Assembly: GCF_036227265.1 (NCBI RefSeq)
Contig: NZ_CP109446.1
Location: 7,023,001 to 7,087,000, forward strand
Reading direction: 5' to 3'
DNA: 64,000 nucleotides
Source: Streptomyces sp. NBC_01476
GTDB taxonomy: Bacteria; Actinomycetota; Actinomycetes; Streptomycetales; Streptomycetaceae
Shown: positions 1 to 45,728 of the stretch, piece after piece
Layout: the number at the start of each line of letters is the position of its first letter
Position numbering within the stretch: position 1 is the first letter of the stretch
Program-made: the position numbers and the translations under genes
The notes under the pieces: generated by a model
Databases searched by the model: none
Told to the model about the DNA's origin: nothing
Seen by the model: only the letters and a program-made list of their open reading frames with translations

Positions 1-1
1 C

Positions 2-37483
<37,482 letters not shown>

Positions 37484-37501
37484 TTGTCGTAGCGGTCCTG
37501 T

Positions 37502-38320
37502 AGAGCCTGTTCGAGGTTTGGATCTTCGAGAGGCCCGGTGGTCTGTTGCCGGTGGCTGGTAGAACTCGGTGGTGGCGCGTTTTGATGTGACGGATGCCGA
37601 ATGGGCTCTGATCGAGCCGTTTTTGCCGGTGGCGGCTACCGGGCCGTTGCCGCGGCGGGTGCGGGACCAGTTCAACGGGGTGCTGTGGCGGTTCCGTACC
37701 GGCAGTGGGTGGCGTGATGTCCCGGACCGGTACGGGCCCTGGTCCACCATCTACTCCCGGTTCAGCGGCTGGGCCAGGGCCGGGGTGTTCCAGGACCTGA
37801 TGGACGCGTTGATCGCCGAGGCGGCCGCGCGGGGGCAGGTCGGCCTGGAACTGGTCAGCGTGGACTCCACGATCGTGCGGGCGCATCACGAATCGGCAGG
37901 CCTGGCAGTGGCCGGGGAAACCCTGGACGCCCTGGAACAGGCCCTGACCGAGGAAAAAGGGGTTCCGCTCCCGCAGCAACCGCCGGTGCTGCGGGTGATC
38001 CGCCGACGACCGGTGCGGACACGGGTGGCACAGACACGCCGGACCCGGACCGGGCCGCAGCGCGACGGCGTCGCAGCGGACAAGGCCTACTCCTCCAAGG
38101 GCAACCGGGCCTGCTTACGCCGGCGCCGCATCACCGCGGTCATCCCGGAAAAGACCGACCAGCAGGCCAACCGCAAGAAGAAGGGCTCAACCGGCGGACG
38201 GCCTGTCACCTATGACATTGAGCGCTACAAACAGCGCAACACCGTCGAACGCAGCCTCCAGAAAATCAAGACCTGGCGCGGCCTGGCCACCCGCCACGAC
38301 AAGTCTCCCGAAAGCTACGA
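37502..38320 (+). mobile_element. Truncated IS5-family insertion sequence remnant
   Basis: Starts shortly after the giant gene's stop codon and ends abruptly at about 38,320, where the reading changes from transposase to the 3' end of an hsp20 gene. The left boundary near 37,502 is estimated; no matching right inverted repeat remains. The element is inactive as it stands because its transposase has an internal deletion and has lost its end. Confidence 0.65.
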
Positions 38321-38351
38321 GCCACGGCCGAATACGGGGACGGGATCCTGA
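37569..38351 (+). pseudogene. IS5-family transposase, internally deleted and 3'-truncated
   Basis: Begins GTG with MVARFDVTDAEWALIEPFLP, the typical N-terminus of this Streptomyces IS5 group. The first catalytic Asp is in VDSTIVRAHH, the second in VAADKAYSSKGNR and the Glu in RNTVERSLQKIK. Between EQALTEEKG and PQQPPVLRVI the central part with the usual GRSRGG and HLAAD segment is missing (roughly 60-80 residues, from memory of the family). The C-terminal end stops at DKSPESYE instead of continuing with the normal AGLHLRA tail; the last nine codons are out-of-frame read-through into the hsp20 remnant. All three acidic residues remain, but the deletion makes function unlikely. Confidence 0.75.
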
Positions 38352-38422
38352 CCGTCCGCGTCCCCGTCGCCGAGTCGAAGACCGGGGCGCACACGATCAA
38401 GGTGAACCGGTCCGCTCCGTGA
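38321..38422 (+). pseudogene. Hsp20/alpha-crystallin 3' remnant
   Basis: In the frame ending with the TGA at 38,420-38,422 the sequence reads ATAEYGDGILTVRVPVAE and then a short Lys/Val-containing tail. The DGxLTVxVPVAE segment is the hallmark end of the alpha-crystallin domain of small heat-shock proteins. Only about 33 residues remain of the usual 140-160, and they abut the broken transposase, so insertion followed by deletion probably removed the front of the gene. Its presence beside universal stress protein genes and a second dnaK operon fits a former stress-gene cluster. Confidence 0.7.
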
Positions 38423-38430
38423 CTGAACAG

Positions 38431-38466
38431 CGGTCCCGGCCGGGCGGATCCGCCCGGCCGGGACCG
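38431..38466. terminator. 36-bp perfect palindrome, likely bidirectional terminator
   Basis: A 16-bp arm rich in G and C, a GATC centre and the exact complementary arm. It sits between the convergent hsp20 remnant and the first usp gene, 8 bases after the hsp20 stop and 12 bases after the usp stop. No U-tract follows, which is common for Streptomyces terminators. Confidence 0.7.
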
Positions 38467-38477
38467 CCGGCACATCG

Positions 38478-39308
38478 TCACCGGCTCGTGCGGGTGCTGG
38501 GTCCGGGGCAGGGGACGACGACCACCGGACAGTGCGAATGGTGCAGCAGCGCATGAGTGACCGGGCCCAACCGGGGGGTGGGCAGGCCCCGATGGCGATG
38601 CGCGGCGACCACCACGACATCGGCGGAAGCAGTCGCCTGCAGGAGTGCGTGGGCCGGGCCGGTGCGCAGAGTACGGGTCTCCACGGCGATACGCGGATAC
38701 CGCTCGCGCAGCAGGGCCACCACCCGGCCGGGGAGGGCCTGTTCGGCCTCCGCGTGCCGCGCGTAGTCGTCCCGTACGCGTTCGGTGGTCAGGGGATGCC
38801 GGTAGGTCCAGGTGTGCAGGATCCGCAGCGGGGCGGAGCGGCGGGCCGCCTCCTCGAAGGCGTAGGCCGCCGCCTCGGCGTCCGCGTCGCTCCCGACGCC
38901 GAGGAGCACTCCGCGGGGCCCCGGTGCCCGCTGCCCCCGGACCACGAGCAGGGGACCACGGGAATGTGCGGCCAGCCGCAGACCCACCGATCCGGCCGGC
39001 AGTCTCGTCAGGCCGCCCGGGTCACGGCTGCCCACGACGGTGAGTACGGCGTCGCGGCCGCGGGCGGTCAGGGCGTCGACCGCGTCACCGGCGACCGGTA
39101 CGGCGCCGACCTCAAGGCCAGGGCAGCGCCGACGTGCCCGTGCCACGGCGGAGGCCGGCACGGGCCCGGCGTCGTCGATGTCGGGCACGGCGTACACGAT
39201 TTCCAGCGCGGCGCCGCGCAGCGCTGCCTCCTGGACGGCACGGTCCAGTGCGCGGAAGGCGGTGATCGAGCCGTCCACGCCCACGACCACATGCTGACGT
39301 ACCGTCAT
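38478..39308 (-). CDS. Tandem-domain universal stress protein
   Basis: 276 residues; the ATG at 39,308 follows a GGAGAAG ribosome site. Domain 1 (about 1-140) begins RQHVVVGVDGSITAFRALD and ends GSVGLRLAAHSRGPLLVVRG. Domain 2 (about 145-275) ends HALLHHSHCPVVVVPCPG. The nucleotide-binding loop G-2x-G-9x-GS is imperfect in domain 1 (the second Gly is Asp in GSRDPGG) and lost in domain 2 (His at that place), so ATP binding is doubtful. Usp proteins are cytoplasmic and act in survival of starvation, hypoxia and redox stress. The gene lies 53 bases downstream of the second usp gene on the same strand, so they are probably co-transcribed. Confidence 0.85.
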   Translation of the reverse strand: MTVRQHVVVGVDGSITAFRALDRAVQEAALRGAALEIVYAVPDIDDAGPVPASAVARARRRCPGLEVGAVPVAGDAVDALTARGRDAVLTVVGSRDPGGLTRLPAGSVGLRLAAHSRGPLLVVRGQRAPGPRGVLLGVGSDADAEAAAYAFEEAARRSAPLRILHTWTYRHPLTTERVRDDYARHAEAEQALPGRVVALLRERYPRIAVETRTLRTGPAHALLQATASADVVVVAAHRHRGLPTPRLGPVTHALLHHSHCPVVVVPCPGPSTRTSR

Positions 39309-39361
39309 TTCGCTTCTCCAGTCCTTGAGCTGTGCCCTGTCCGAACGCCGGGCCCCAGGAC

Positions 39362-40300
39362 TCAGGCGGGTTCGGGTACGACCACCACCGGGCACGGTGC
39401 GTGGTGGAGGACCGCCTGGTTGGCGGGGCCGAGTTGCATGCCGAAGGGGCCGTTGCGGTGCCGGGCGCCGACCACGAGCAGGTCCGCGTCGGCCGCCGCG
39501 GTCAGCAGAGCCTCGCGGGCCGAACCCTCGAACGGGTCGCGGCGCACGGCGACACGGGGATGGCTGTCGGACGACGCGCGCAGGGCCTCGTACAGCTTCT
39601 CCTCGGCGGCGCGCAGATGGGGCTCGGGTACCCGGCCCTGGAGCACGGGCATGTCGGGCAGGTCGAACGCGGGGCAGCGCCAGGCACGCACGGCGTGCAG
39701 GGCGCTGTGCCGTACCTCGGCCTCGCGGAAGGCGAATTCGGCGGCGGCCGAGCCGTCCTTCGCGTCGCCGACACCGAACGCCACCCGGCGGAAGGCGTCC
39801 GGAGCGGCGGGCCGCGCTCCGCGGACGACGACGACCGGGCAGTGCGCCCGTGCCGCCACCGTCAGCCCGACCGAGCCGAGAAGCGCACCGGCCAGCTCGC
39901 CCCGGCCGCGGTGACCGGTCACCAGGGCGAAGGCGTTGCGACCCGCCATGAGCAGCGCTGCCGCGGGCTCCTGGGCCACTACCTCGGTGGTGACCTCGAT
40001 ACCCGGGTTGCCCCGCCGGGCCCGTTCCGCCGCGCCGGCCACGATGTGCTCGGCCCGGAGCCGTGCGGATCCATGGTCGGCGGCACGTCCCGGGAGGGTG
40101 CCTTCGTACCTCTCCCAGAGGTACGCGTGGAGCAGGTGCAACGGCACCTCGTGCCGCGCCGCTTCGGCCACCGCCCAGTCCACGGCCTCCAGACCGGACT
40201 CCGATCCGTCGACACCGACCACCAGGGGAAGCTTCAACGTCCCCACCGCCTTTCGCTGTTGAGGGGGCTGCCCGGGAGCCTGGACAGCCCCCTCCTTCAT
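39362..40300 (-). CDS. Tandem-domain universal stress protein
   Basis: 312 residues from the ATG at 40,300. The domain really starts at LPLVVGVDGSESGLEAVDWA, so a GTG at 40,246 (295 codons) is an equally good start; neither has a clear ribosome site. Domain 1 carries a proper nucleotide-binding loop (GHRGRGELAGALLGSV, the G-2x-G-9x-GS pattern) and ends CPVVVVRG. Domain 2 has GARHRNGPFGMQLGPANQAV, with the second Gly replaced, and ends CPVVVVPEPA. One active and one degenerate domain is usual for tandem Usp proteins. It is upstream of, and probably co-transcribed with, the other usp gene, and divergent from the aldehyde dehydrogenase remnant. Confidence 0.85.
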   Translation of the reverse strand: MKEGAVQAPGQPPQQRKAVGTLKLPLVVGVDGSESGLEAVDWAVAEAARHEVPLHLLHAYLWERYEGTLPGRAADHGSARLRAEHIVAGAAERARRGNPGIEVTTEVVAQEPAAALLMAGRNAFALVTGHRGRGELAGALLGSVGLTVAARAHCPVVVVRGARPAAPDAFRRVAFGVGDAKDGSAAAEFAFREAEVRHSALHAVRAWRCPAFDLPDMPVLQGRVPEPHLRAAEEKLYEALRASSDSHPRVAVRRDPFEGSAREALLTAAADADLLVVGARHRNGPFGMQLGPANQAVLHHAPCPVVVVPEPA

Positions 40301-40479
40301 GCTGCGGTGAGCGCCGCGCCGCGTCGTGGGGCCAATCGGCCCGGAGCCAGGCCCGGATGACCCCAGCCGTCCACGCCCGCCCCACCGGATCGTGGAGGTG
40401 GAGACGAAGCCCGCGACGGCCTGGTCCTGGCCGATCAGCCCTTCGGACCAGCCTTGACGGTTTCTGGAGGGAGAAGGCG

Positions 40480-40928
40480 ATGCCGCCGGCGGAACTACTC
40501 ATCGGAAGCCGATGGCAGGCATCGGCGGGGCCGGGACAGACCATCACCGAGGCCACGGGTGAGGCGTCACGATCCGGGGACCTGATCCGGCTCGCGGCCT
40601 TCGAGGGTACCCGGCTCTACGGTGAGACCCTGCCGCTGGACGCCAACCGCGGCACCGGGCAGGACAAGCTGGGCTTCACGCTGCGCCAGCCGTGTGGTGT
40701 CGTGGTGGCCATCACGCCGTTCAACTACCCCGCGCTGCTCGTGCTGCACAAACTGGCGCCCGCGCTCGCGGCGGGCAACGCGGTCGTCCTCAAGCCGGCC
40801 ACCTCGACACCGCTGACCGCGCTGGCGCTCGCCGAGTGCTTCGTGGACGCCGGGCTTCCCGAGGGCGTGCTCTCGGTGCTCGTCGGCTCCGGCGGGTTGC
40901 TGGGGGAGGCCACCGGCGGCTGGGGCGC
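40480..40928 (+). pseudogene. Aldehyde dehydrogenase remnant (internal deletion, 3' truncation)
   Basis: A good ribosome site (GGAGGGAGAAG) precedes the ATG at 40,480. The first 29 residues match the N-terminal strand of NAD(P)-dependent aldehyde dehydrogenases (LLIGSRWQASAGPG, then EATGEA). The sequence then jumps to SGDLIRLAAFEGTRLYGETLPLD and PCGVVVAITPFNYP, with the cofactor-binding stretch VVLKPATSTPLTA, so about 80-90 residues are missing. It ends near GVLSVLVGSGGLLGE. The catalytic Glu and Cys regions and the oligomerisation domain are gone. The frame stays open beyond this but runs antisense to the MurF-like gene. Not functional. Confidence 0.75.
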
Positions 40929-41007
40929 GGGCTGTTCACCAGGCTGGGCCCGGTGCCGGCCCGCGTCCCGGCACGGGGTCAGGTGTCAGACTCGGGTGTG
41001 GGAGTGG

Positions 41008-42000
41008 TCAGGCGGTTGTCATCGTGGTCAGTTGTCGCGCGACCGCACCGAGGCCCAGGGCGTTGGAGCCTTTGATCAGGAGTACGTCGTCCGGCTGCAG
41101 CACCTTGTTGGTCTGCTCGGCCACGGACTCCCCGGTCTCGGTGTGCTCCGCGGTGATGCCGGCTTCGCGGGCCGTCTCGGCCAGCGTGAGGGCGTGTTTC
41201 CCGCCGACGGTGATCAGGTGGTCGATGCCGCCGGCGGTGAGGCGGCCGGCCACTGTGGTGTGCCAGGTGCCGGCCTGGTCGCCGAGTTCGGCCATCTCGC
41301 CGATGACAGCGACCCGTCGGCGGACACCGCCGCTGATGTCCTCCAGCGCTTCGATCGCGGCGAGCATCGCCTCGGGGGAGGCGTTGAAGGTGTCGTTGAT
41401 GACGGTCACGCCGTCGCCGCGGGTGATGACCTGCATCCGGTCGCCGGAGACGATTTCGGCCGCTTCCAGCCCGGCCAGGACGGTGGTGAACGGCACGCCC
41501 GCGGCGAGTGCGGTCGCTGCGGCGGTCATGGTGGCGAGGTTGCCGTGCCCGGACAGGCCCGGCACCGTGTTGATCTCCAGTGCCGGCCGGCGGCCGGAAG
41601 GCGTCAGGAGGAAGGCCACCCGGCTGACGCCGTGCGCACCGACGATGCGGCGCAGCGTGCCGAGGGTGATGGCAGGTTCGCTCCTGACGTCGCGGGAGAG
41701 GCGCTGTGCACCGGCGGCGTGCTGAAGCGGTTCGGCGCAGGACGGTTCGGCCGGCAGGTGACCGGCCTCGGCGAGCAGTTGCCATCGGTGGGCAGCGTTG
41801 AGGAGTTCGGCCTTCAGATCAGACGGACGAGCCCTGGAGTTTCCGGTGCCCTGGGCACAGCGGTTGATGGCGCGTAGGGTGGAGAACGTCACCCAGGACC
41901 CCGGTGTCGCGAGAGTCCGTTCGGGATTGCGTGCCCAGTCGAGAGCGTAGGTCGCATGCGCGGCCTGGTCCTCCTGTGGACAGGTTGACTTTTCGAACAC
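41008..42000 (-). pseudogene. MurF-like ligase fragment joined to unrelated N-terminus
   Basis: 330 codons from a GTG at 42,000. The second half resembles UDP-N-acetylmuramoyl-tripeptide--D-Ala-D-Ala ligase: GHGNLATMTAAATALAAGV corresponds to the end of the central domain, and SGDRMQV, VINDTFNASPEAMLAAIEAL, AVIGEMAELGDQAGTWH and DDVLLIKGSNALGL to the C-terminal domain. The N-terminal domain and the ATP-binding GTxGKT loop are absent; instead there are about 115 residues I do not recognise. It cannot be a complete ligase, so I call it a probable pseudogene. The LEINTVPGLS segment also resembles the end of D-Ala-D-Ala ligases, so a chimera is possible. It follows the aldehyde dehydrogenase remnant tail to tail. 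Confidence 0.6.
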
Positions 42001-42172
42001 TTCGGAGGCCTCTGAGCTGAGGCCTGTCCTTCATTTTCGAGCGCGAGCCCCAACCGTCAGCACCGTGGGCTGAGACCTCACCGTCGACACTCCCAGGATT
42101 GTCCTTGTGGCCGCGTCGTATCGCGCGCCGTCGAGGCCCGTTCCCCAAACCCACAGAAGCCAGGTACACATC

Positions 42173-42796
42173 ATGAGCAGTATCAGCATCCTCGGCCTCG
42201 GGACCTACGCCCGCGCCCTCGGCACCCTCGGGGTCAAAGCCGGCAACACCGTCGAGGTCATCGGCCGTGATCCCGCGAAGGCCGCCGATCTGGCTCGCGA
42301 GCTCGGCGGCGGCGCCACGGCCGGAACATTCGGTGCCGCCCCGGCCGGCGACATCGTGATCCTCGCTGTCCCCTACGCCAGTGCCGTGCCCGTCGTCGCT
42401 CAGTACGGGGACGCGCTGGCCGGCAAGGTCGTCATCGACATCTCCAACACCTTCACCGCCGCCGACTCCACCGAGCTGGTCACCCCTGAGGGTTCTTCCG
42501 GCGCGCAGGAGATCGCCAAGGCCGTCCCGGCGAGCGCGCACGTCGTGAAGGCGTTCAACACCGTCTTCGCCCACGTTCTGGTCCTGGGCCCCCCGCTGGA
42601 CGTGTTCTTCGCCGGCGACGACGCGCGGGCCAAGGCGAGCGTGTCAGCGTTCATCGAGAGCCTCGGGCTGCGCCCGCTGGATGTCGGCAGCCTGGAGATG
42701 GCGCACTGGCTGGAAGGGGCGGGTCTGCTGATGATGGGCCTCGCCGGCCACGGCGCGGGCTTCAACATCGCCCTCGGCGTCGACCTTCTCAGCTGA
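42173..42796 (+). CDS. NADPH-dependent F420 reductase-like (COG2085-type) oxidoreductase
   Basis: 207 residues; the ATG at 42,173 is chosen because the Rossmann strand SISILGLGTYARALG begins right after it. The glycine motif is GLGxxA rather than the more usual GSGNMG. IVILAVPYASAVPVVAQYGD and KVVIDISNTFTAAD follow the family's hydrophobic strands, and VKAFNTVFAHVL matches its V-K-A-F-N-T motif. These enzymes move hydride between NADP and a partner such as F420 or another oxidised substrate. It stands alone on the plus strand, 91 bases before the SDR gene, and a broken relative lies at 43,857. Confidence 0.8.
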   Translation: MSSISILGLGTYARALGTLGVKAGNTVEVIGRDPAKAADLARELGGGATAGTFGAAPAGDIVILAVPYASAVPVVAQYGDALAGKVVIDISNTFTAADSTELVTPEGSSGAQEIAKAVPASAHVVKAFNTVFAHVLVLGPPLDVFFAGDDARAKASVSAFIESLGLRPLDVGSLEMAHWLEGAGLLMMGLAGHGAGFNIALGVDLLS

Positions 42797-42887
42797 GCGC
42801 ACCCGCGCCCGCCCGCCTCGCCCCTCCCACGGGCGGAGGTCCCACCACCACCATTTCTTCGGCCCCATCACTCACAGGAGCAGTGGC

Positions 42888-43823
42888 ATGCGCGTGTTCG
42901 TCACTGGCGGGACCGGCCATTTCGGTTCGTACATCATCCCTGAACTCATCGCCGCCGGGCACGAGGTCACCGGCCTGGCCCGGTCGGACACAGCCGCGGC
43001 GGCGGTGTCCGCGCTCGGCGCCAAGGTGCGCCGCGGCGACCTCCAGGACCTCGAAGGGCTCATGGAGGCGGCCGCGGATTCCGACGGCGTCATCCACGTC
43101 GCGCACCGGCAGGACCTGCTTCCGTTCGGCGGGATGGACGCCGTGTCCGCCGCGGAACTCCCGGTCATGCTCGCGTACGGCGAAGCGCTCGCGGGCACCG
43201 GAAAGCCGCTGGTCGCGGCGGGGAGCATAGGCTCGTCCGGGCAGCTGGGCCGGCCGGCCACCGAGGAGGACCCGGCCCTTCCCGTCGGCGACGAGCACAA
43301 GGGCACCCTGCGGGTCCGCAATGTCGTGGAAACCGCCATCGTCGGCCTCGCTGAGCGGGGAGTGCGGTCGTCGGTCGTGCGGATCGCCAACATCGCGCAC
43401 AGCACGACCGATCGTGCCGGCTTCCTCCCCACGCTGATCGCGCTCGCGAGGGAGAAGGGCTTCGCCGGCTACCCCGGAGACGGCTCGAACCTGTGGAACG
43501 CCGTGCACGCCCGCGATGCCGCCACTTTGTTCCGCCTGGCGCTGGAGAAGGGCCCGGCCGGCAGATACTGGCACGCGGTTGGGGACGGGGGCATCCCGCT
43601 CCGCGAGATCGCCGAGGCCATCGCCGGCCGCCTGGGCCTGCCCGCCGTGAGCGTTCCCGTAGACGAACTGATGGTGCCGGGATACTTCGGGTTCCTCGCG
43701 AACATCGTCACGCAGAGCTATCCGGCGTCCAACCTCATCACCCGCCGGGACCTCGGCTGGGAACCCGCTCAGCCCGGCCTGCTCGCCGATCTGGACAACG
43801 GCCAGTACTTCCCCGCCGGCTGA
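42888..43823 (+). CDS. Extended SDR / NAD-dependent epimerase-dehydratase family protein
   Basis: 311 residues; ATG with an AGGAGCAG ribosome site. VFVTGGTGHFGSYIIPELI is the N-terminal TGxxGxxG nucleotide-binding loop, followed by an Asp-containing RRGDLQDLE strand and a SDGVIHVA motif. The usual catalytic Tyr-x-x-x-Lys is not obvious: at that place the sequence reads HKGTLRVRNVVE. The protein may therefore be a binding or atypical family member rather than a classic dehydrogenase. The C-terminal part (GRYWHAVGDGG, SNLITRRDLGWEP) is typical of epimerase-like actinobacterial members. Probably co-transcribed with the upstream oxidoreductase gene. Confidence 0.8.
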   Translation: MRVFVTGGTGHFGSYIIPELIAAGHEVTGLARSDTAAAAVSALGAKVRRGDLQDLEGLMEAAADSDGVIHVAHRQDLLPFGGMDAVSAAELPVMLAYGEALAGTGKPLVAAGSIGSSGQLGRPATEEDPALPVGDEHKGTLRVRNVVETAIVGLAERGVRSSVVRIANIAHSTTDRAGFLPTLIALAREKGFAGYPGDGSNLWNAVHARDAATLFRLALEKGPAGRYWHAVGDGGIPLREIAEAIAGRLGLPAVSVPVDELMVPGYFGFLANIVTQSYPASNLITRRDLGWEPAQPGLLADLDNGQYFPAG

Positions 43824-43856
43824 CGGCAGGGACCCGGACCGCAACGAGTCCGGCAC

Positions 43857-44051
43857 ATGGCCAGGGTCCGGCGCTTCCGGAGGGACGCCGGGAAGACGGT
43901 GGGATTCATCGGAAGCGGACACATCGGCAGTACCGTCGCGCGGCTCGCCATCGAGGCCCGGCACCAGATCGTGCTCAGCAACTCACGCGGTCCCGAATCG
44001 CTCGCGGACGCGCTCGCGGAACTGGGGCCGCGGGCGTCCGCCGCGACGAGC
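43857..44051 (+). pseudogene. 5' fragment of an NADP/F420 oxidoreductase gene
   Basis: After 14 codons the frame reads TVGFIGSGHIGSTVARLAIEA and then QIVLSNSRGPESLADALAEL, the classic N-terminal Rossmann motif of COG2085 oxidoreductases. Homology stops after about 65 codons (near PRASAATSG); the rest of the frame to 44,225 is unlike the family and runs into the end of the glutaminase gene. About two thirds of the protein is missing. It is not a copy of the complete gene at 42,173, which has a different glycine motif. Confidence 0.7.
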
Positions 44052-44160
44052 GGGAGTGTTCCGGACCGGCTGGGTGCGTGGACAGGGAGTCCGCGGGATC
44101 CGTCAGTGACGCGGCCGCCGATGAAAGGCCGGCAGTCGCCACCCCGGCCACGGCGCCGGA

Positions 44161-45213
44161 TCAAAGGTCGAGCTGGTAGGTGGGTGCCTCGGAGCTCAGC
44201 TGCGGGGCGGAAGCGAAGAGGTTGAGGCCCAGCGCGCCGGACAGGTAGTGGGTCGCCCGTTGTCCGCGGACGCTGTTGCCGGCCGGGTCCAGACCGGGGG
44301 AGAACACGGCCAGCCCGCCCTTGCCGGGAGCGACGGTCAGGATGCCGCCGGACACCCCGCTCTTGCCCGGCATGCCGATCTCGTAGAGCCAGTCGCCGCT
44401 GCGCTCGTACAGGCCGGAGGAGGCCAGCGCGGCCAGCGTGTCGCGGCACACCGCGGCGTCGACGACCTGGTCGCCGGTGAGGGGATTGACCCCGCCGGCG
44501 GCGAGGGTGGCCCCCATGACGGCCAGGTCGCGGGTGGTCACCGAGAGGGAGCACTGCTTGGTGTAGACATCCGTGGTCTCGATCGGATCCCAGCCGAGGC
44601 GCCCGTAACTGTCGAGCAGCCGGGCGATCGACTCGTTGCGCTGGTTGGAGGCCGCCTCCGACGCGTACACCCGCATGTCCAGGTCGAGTTCACGGCCGGC
44701 GAACCGGGACAGTCCGCGGTGGACGAAGTCCCAGCGCTCGGCGGCGTCCGCTCCCGGGACCAGGCTCGTGGTGGCGAGTGCGCCGGCGTTGACCATCGGA
44801 TTCATCGGGCTGCCGTGATTGAGCTCGATGGCCAGGATGGAGTTGAACGGCAGGCCGGTGTTGTTGACCCCCACCCGCTGCCGGACCGACTCGCGCCCGA
44901 GGGCCTGGTCCACCAGGGCGAACACGAATGCCTTGGAGATGGACTGGATGGAGAACGGATGCCCGGCGTCGCCGGCCTCGCGAACGCTTCCGTGCCCGTC
45001 GGCGACACTGAGTCCGAACAGGCTCGGATCGGTTTCGGCCAGAGCGGGAATGTAGTCCGCCACGCGTCCCGAGGTGTCGTCCCGGAACCGTGCGTAGGCC
45101 GCGGCCAGCGCGGCATCCACCGCTTCCGCACCGGGCAGGCTGCCGGTGGAGACAGCCGCCGCCTCATGGACGGGCCCGGCCGAGTCGCCAGGATCGTGGA
45201 TTACGTCGCCCAT
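44161..45213 (-). CDS. glsA: Glutaminase
   Basis: 350 residues from the ATG at 45,213, preceded by an AGAGGAAG ribosome site; an upstream ATG at 45,297 is in frame but lacks one. It hydrolyses L-glutamine to glutamate and ammonia in the cytoplasm. The serine-dependent beta-lactamase-like fold is shown by the catalytic Ser-x-x-Lys in FSIQSISKAFVFALVD, by NHGSPMNPMVNAGALAT, by YASEAASNQRNESIARLLDSYGR-type sequence (read in two parts), and by GMPGKSGVSGGI near the end. It is about 40 residues longer than most bacterial glutaminases because of an acidic/Ala-rich N-terminus. It converges with the oxidoreductase fragment. Confidence 0.9.
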   Translation of the reverse strand: MGDVIHDPGDSAGPVHEAAAVSTGSLPGAEAVDAALAAAYARFRDDTSGRVADYIPALAETDPSLFGLSVADGHGSVREAGDAGHPFSIQSISKAFVFALVDQALGRESVRQRVGVNNTGLPFNSILAIELNHGSPMNPMVNAGALATTSLVPGADAAERWDFVHRGLSRFAGRELDLDMRVYASEAASNQRNESIARLLDSYGRLGWDPIETTDVYTKQCSLSVTTRDLAVMGATLAAGGVNPLTGDQVVDAAVCRDTLAALASSGLYERSGDWLYEIGMPGKSGVSGGILTVAPGKGGLAVFSPGLDPAGNSVRGQRATHYLSGALGLNLFASAPQLSSEAPTYQLDL

Positions 45214-45326
45214 GAACGGTGGCTTCCTCTCACGGATCCCCGCAGCTCTGTCCCTGCATGAGAGAGCATTTGCCACATAGTGCCGCAAAGGATCCACCGG
45301 CGCGGGTCGGAAGCGGGCCGGGGCGC

Positions 45327-45644
45327 TCAGCGACGCGACGATTCCGGTGATCGAGTCGCAGCCGCCCCGCCGGTGAGCCGCACCGAGCGGGTGCGCCGCC
45401 GGTCACGCCAGGCCCGCCACAGTCGCAGCGGGTAAAGTCCGAACAGCGGAGCGTGTCGACCGAGGGAATCGATGTCCCGGCGGTCGAAAGCCCGGGCATA
45501 CCGCTCCGCCGCCTCGGCGGTCGGATACCGCTTGTCCCCGGACGCACCGCACTCCCGCAGGCAGCTCCAGAGCAGGGTGCGGCCCTCGTGGGAGAAGCGG
45601 TAACGGTGGTCGAGCAGGCGGCAGCGCAGCATTCCGCAGACCAT
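45327..45644 (-). CDS. Small conserved Cys-containing protein of unknown function
   Basis: About 101-105 residues; start at 45,644 or the ATG at 45,632, neither with a strong ribosome site. CRLLDHRYRFSHEGRTLLW is followed by SCLRECGASGDKRY, with Cys residues that could hold a metal, then EAAERYARAFDRRDIDSLG and PLFGLYPLRLWRAWRDRRR. I recall this pattern from uncharacterised actinobacterial proteins. It is divergent from the MFS gene with about 85 bases between the likely starts. Confidence 0.6.
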   Translation of the reverse strand: MVCGMLRCRLLDHRYRFSHEGRTLLWSCLRECGASGDKRYPTAEAAERYARAFDRRDIDSLGRHAPLFGLYPLRLWRAWRDRRRTRSVRLTGGAAATRSPESSRR

Positions 45645-45728
45645 ACGCGGAATGAACCGTTCCCGGCTCTTGGGCGCCGCCGGATCGCCCGAATGGACTA
45701 TTCCGAAAAGAGAGCTGAGGCGACACCT

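Noticed and set aside
38478..40556. One 692-codon minus-strand frame covering both usp genes
   Set aside because: Only its last 276 codons are a Usp protein. The front part is out of frame with the second usp gene and Arg/Gly/Pro-rich.
41008..42000. Functional D-Ala-D-Ala ligase/MurF fusion
   Set aside because: No ATP-grasp core of Ddl and no GTxGKT loop of MurF is present. The short LEINTVPGLS match alone is too weak.
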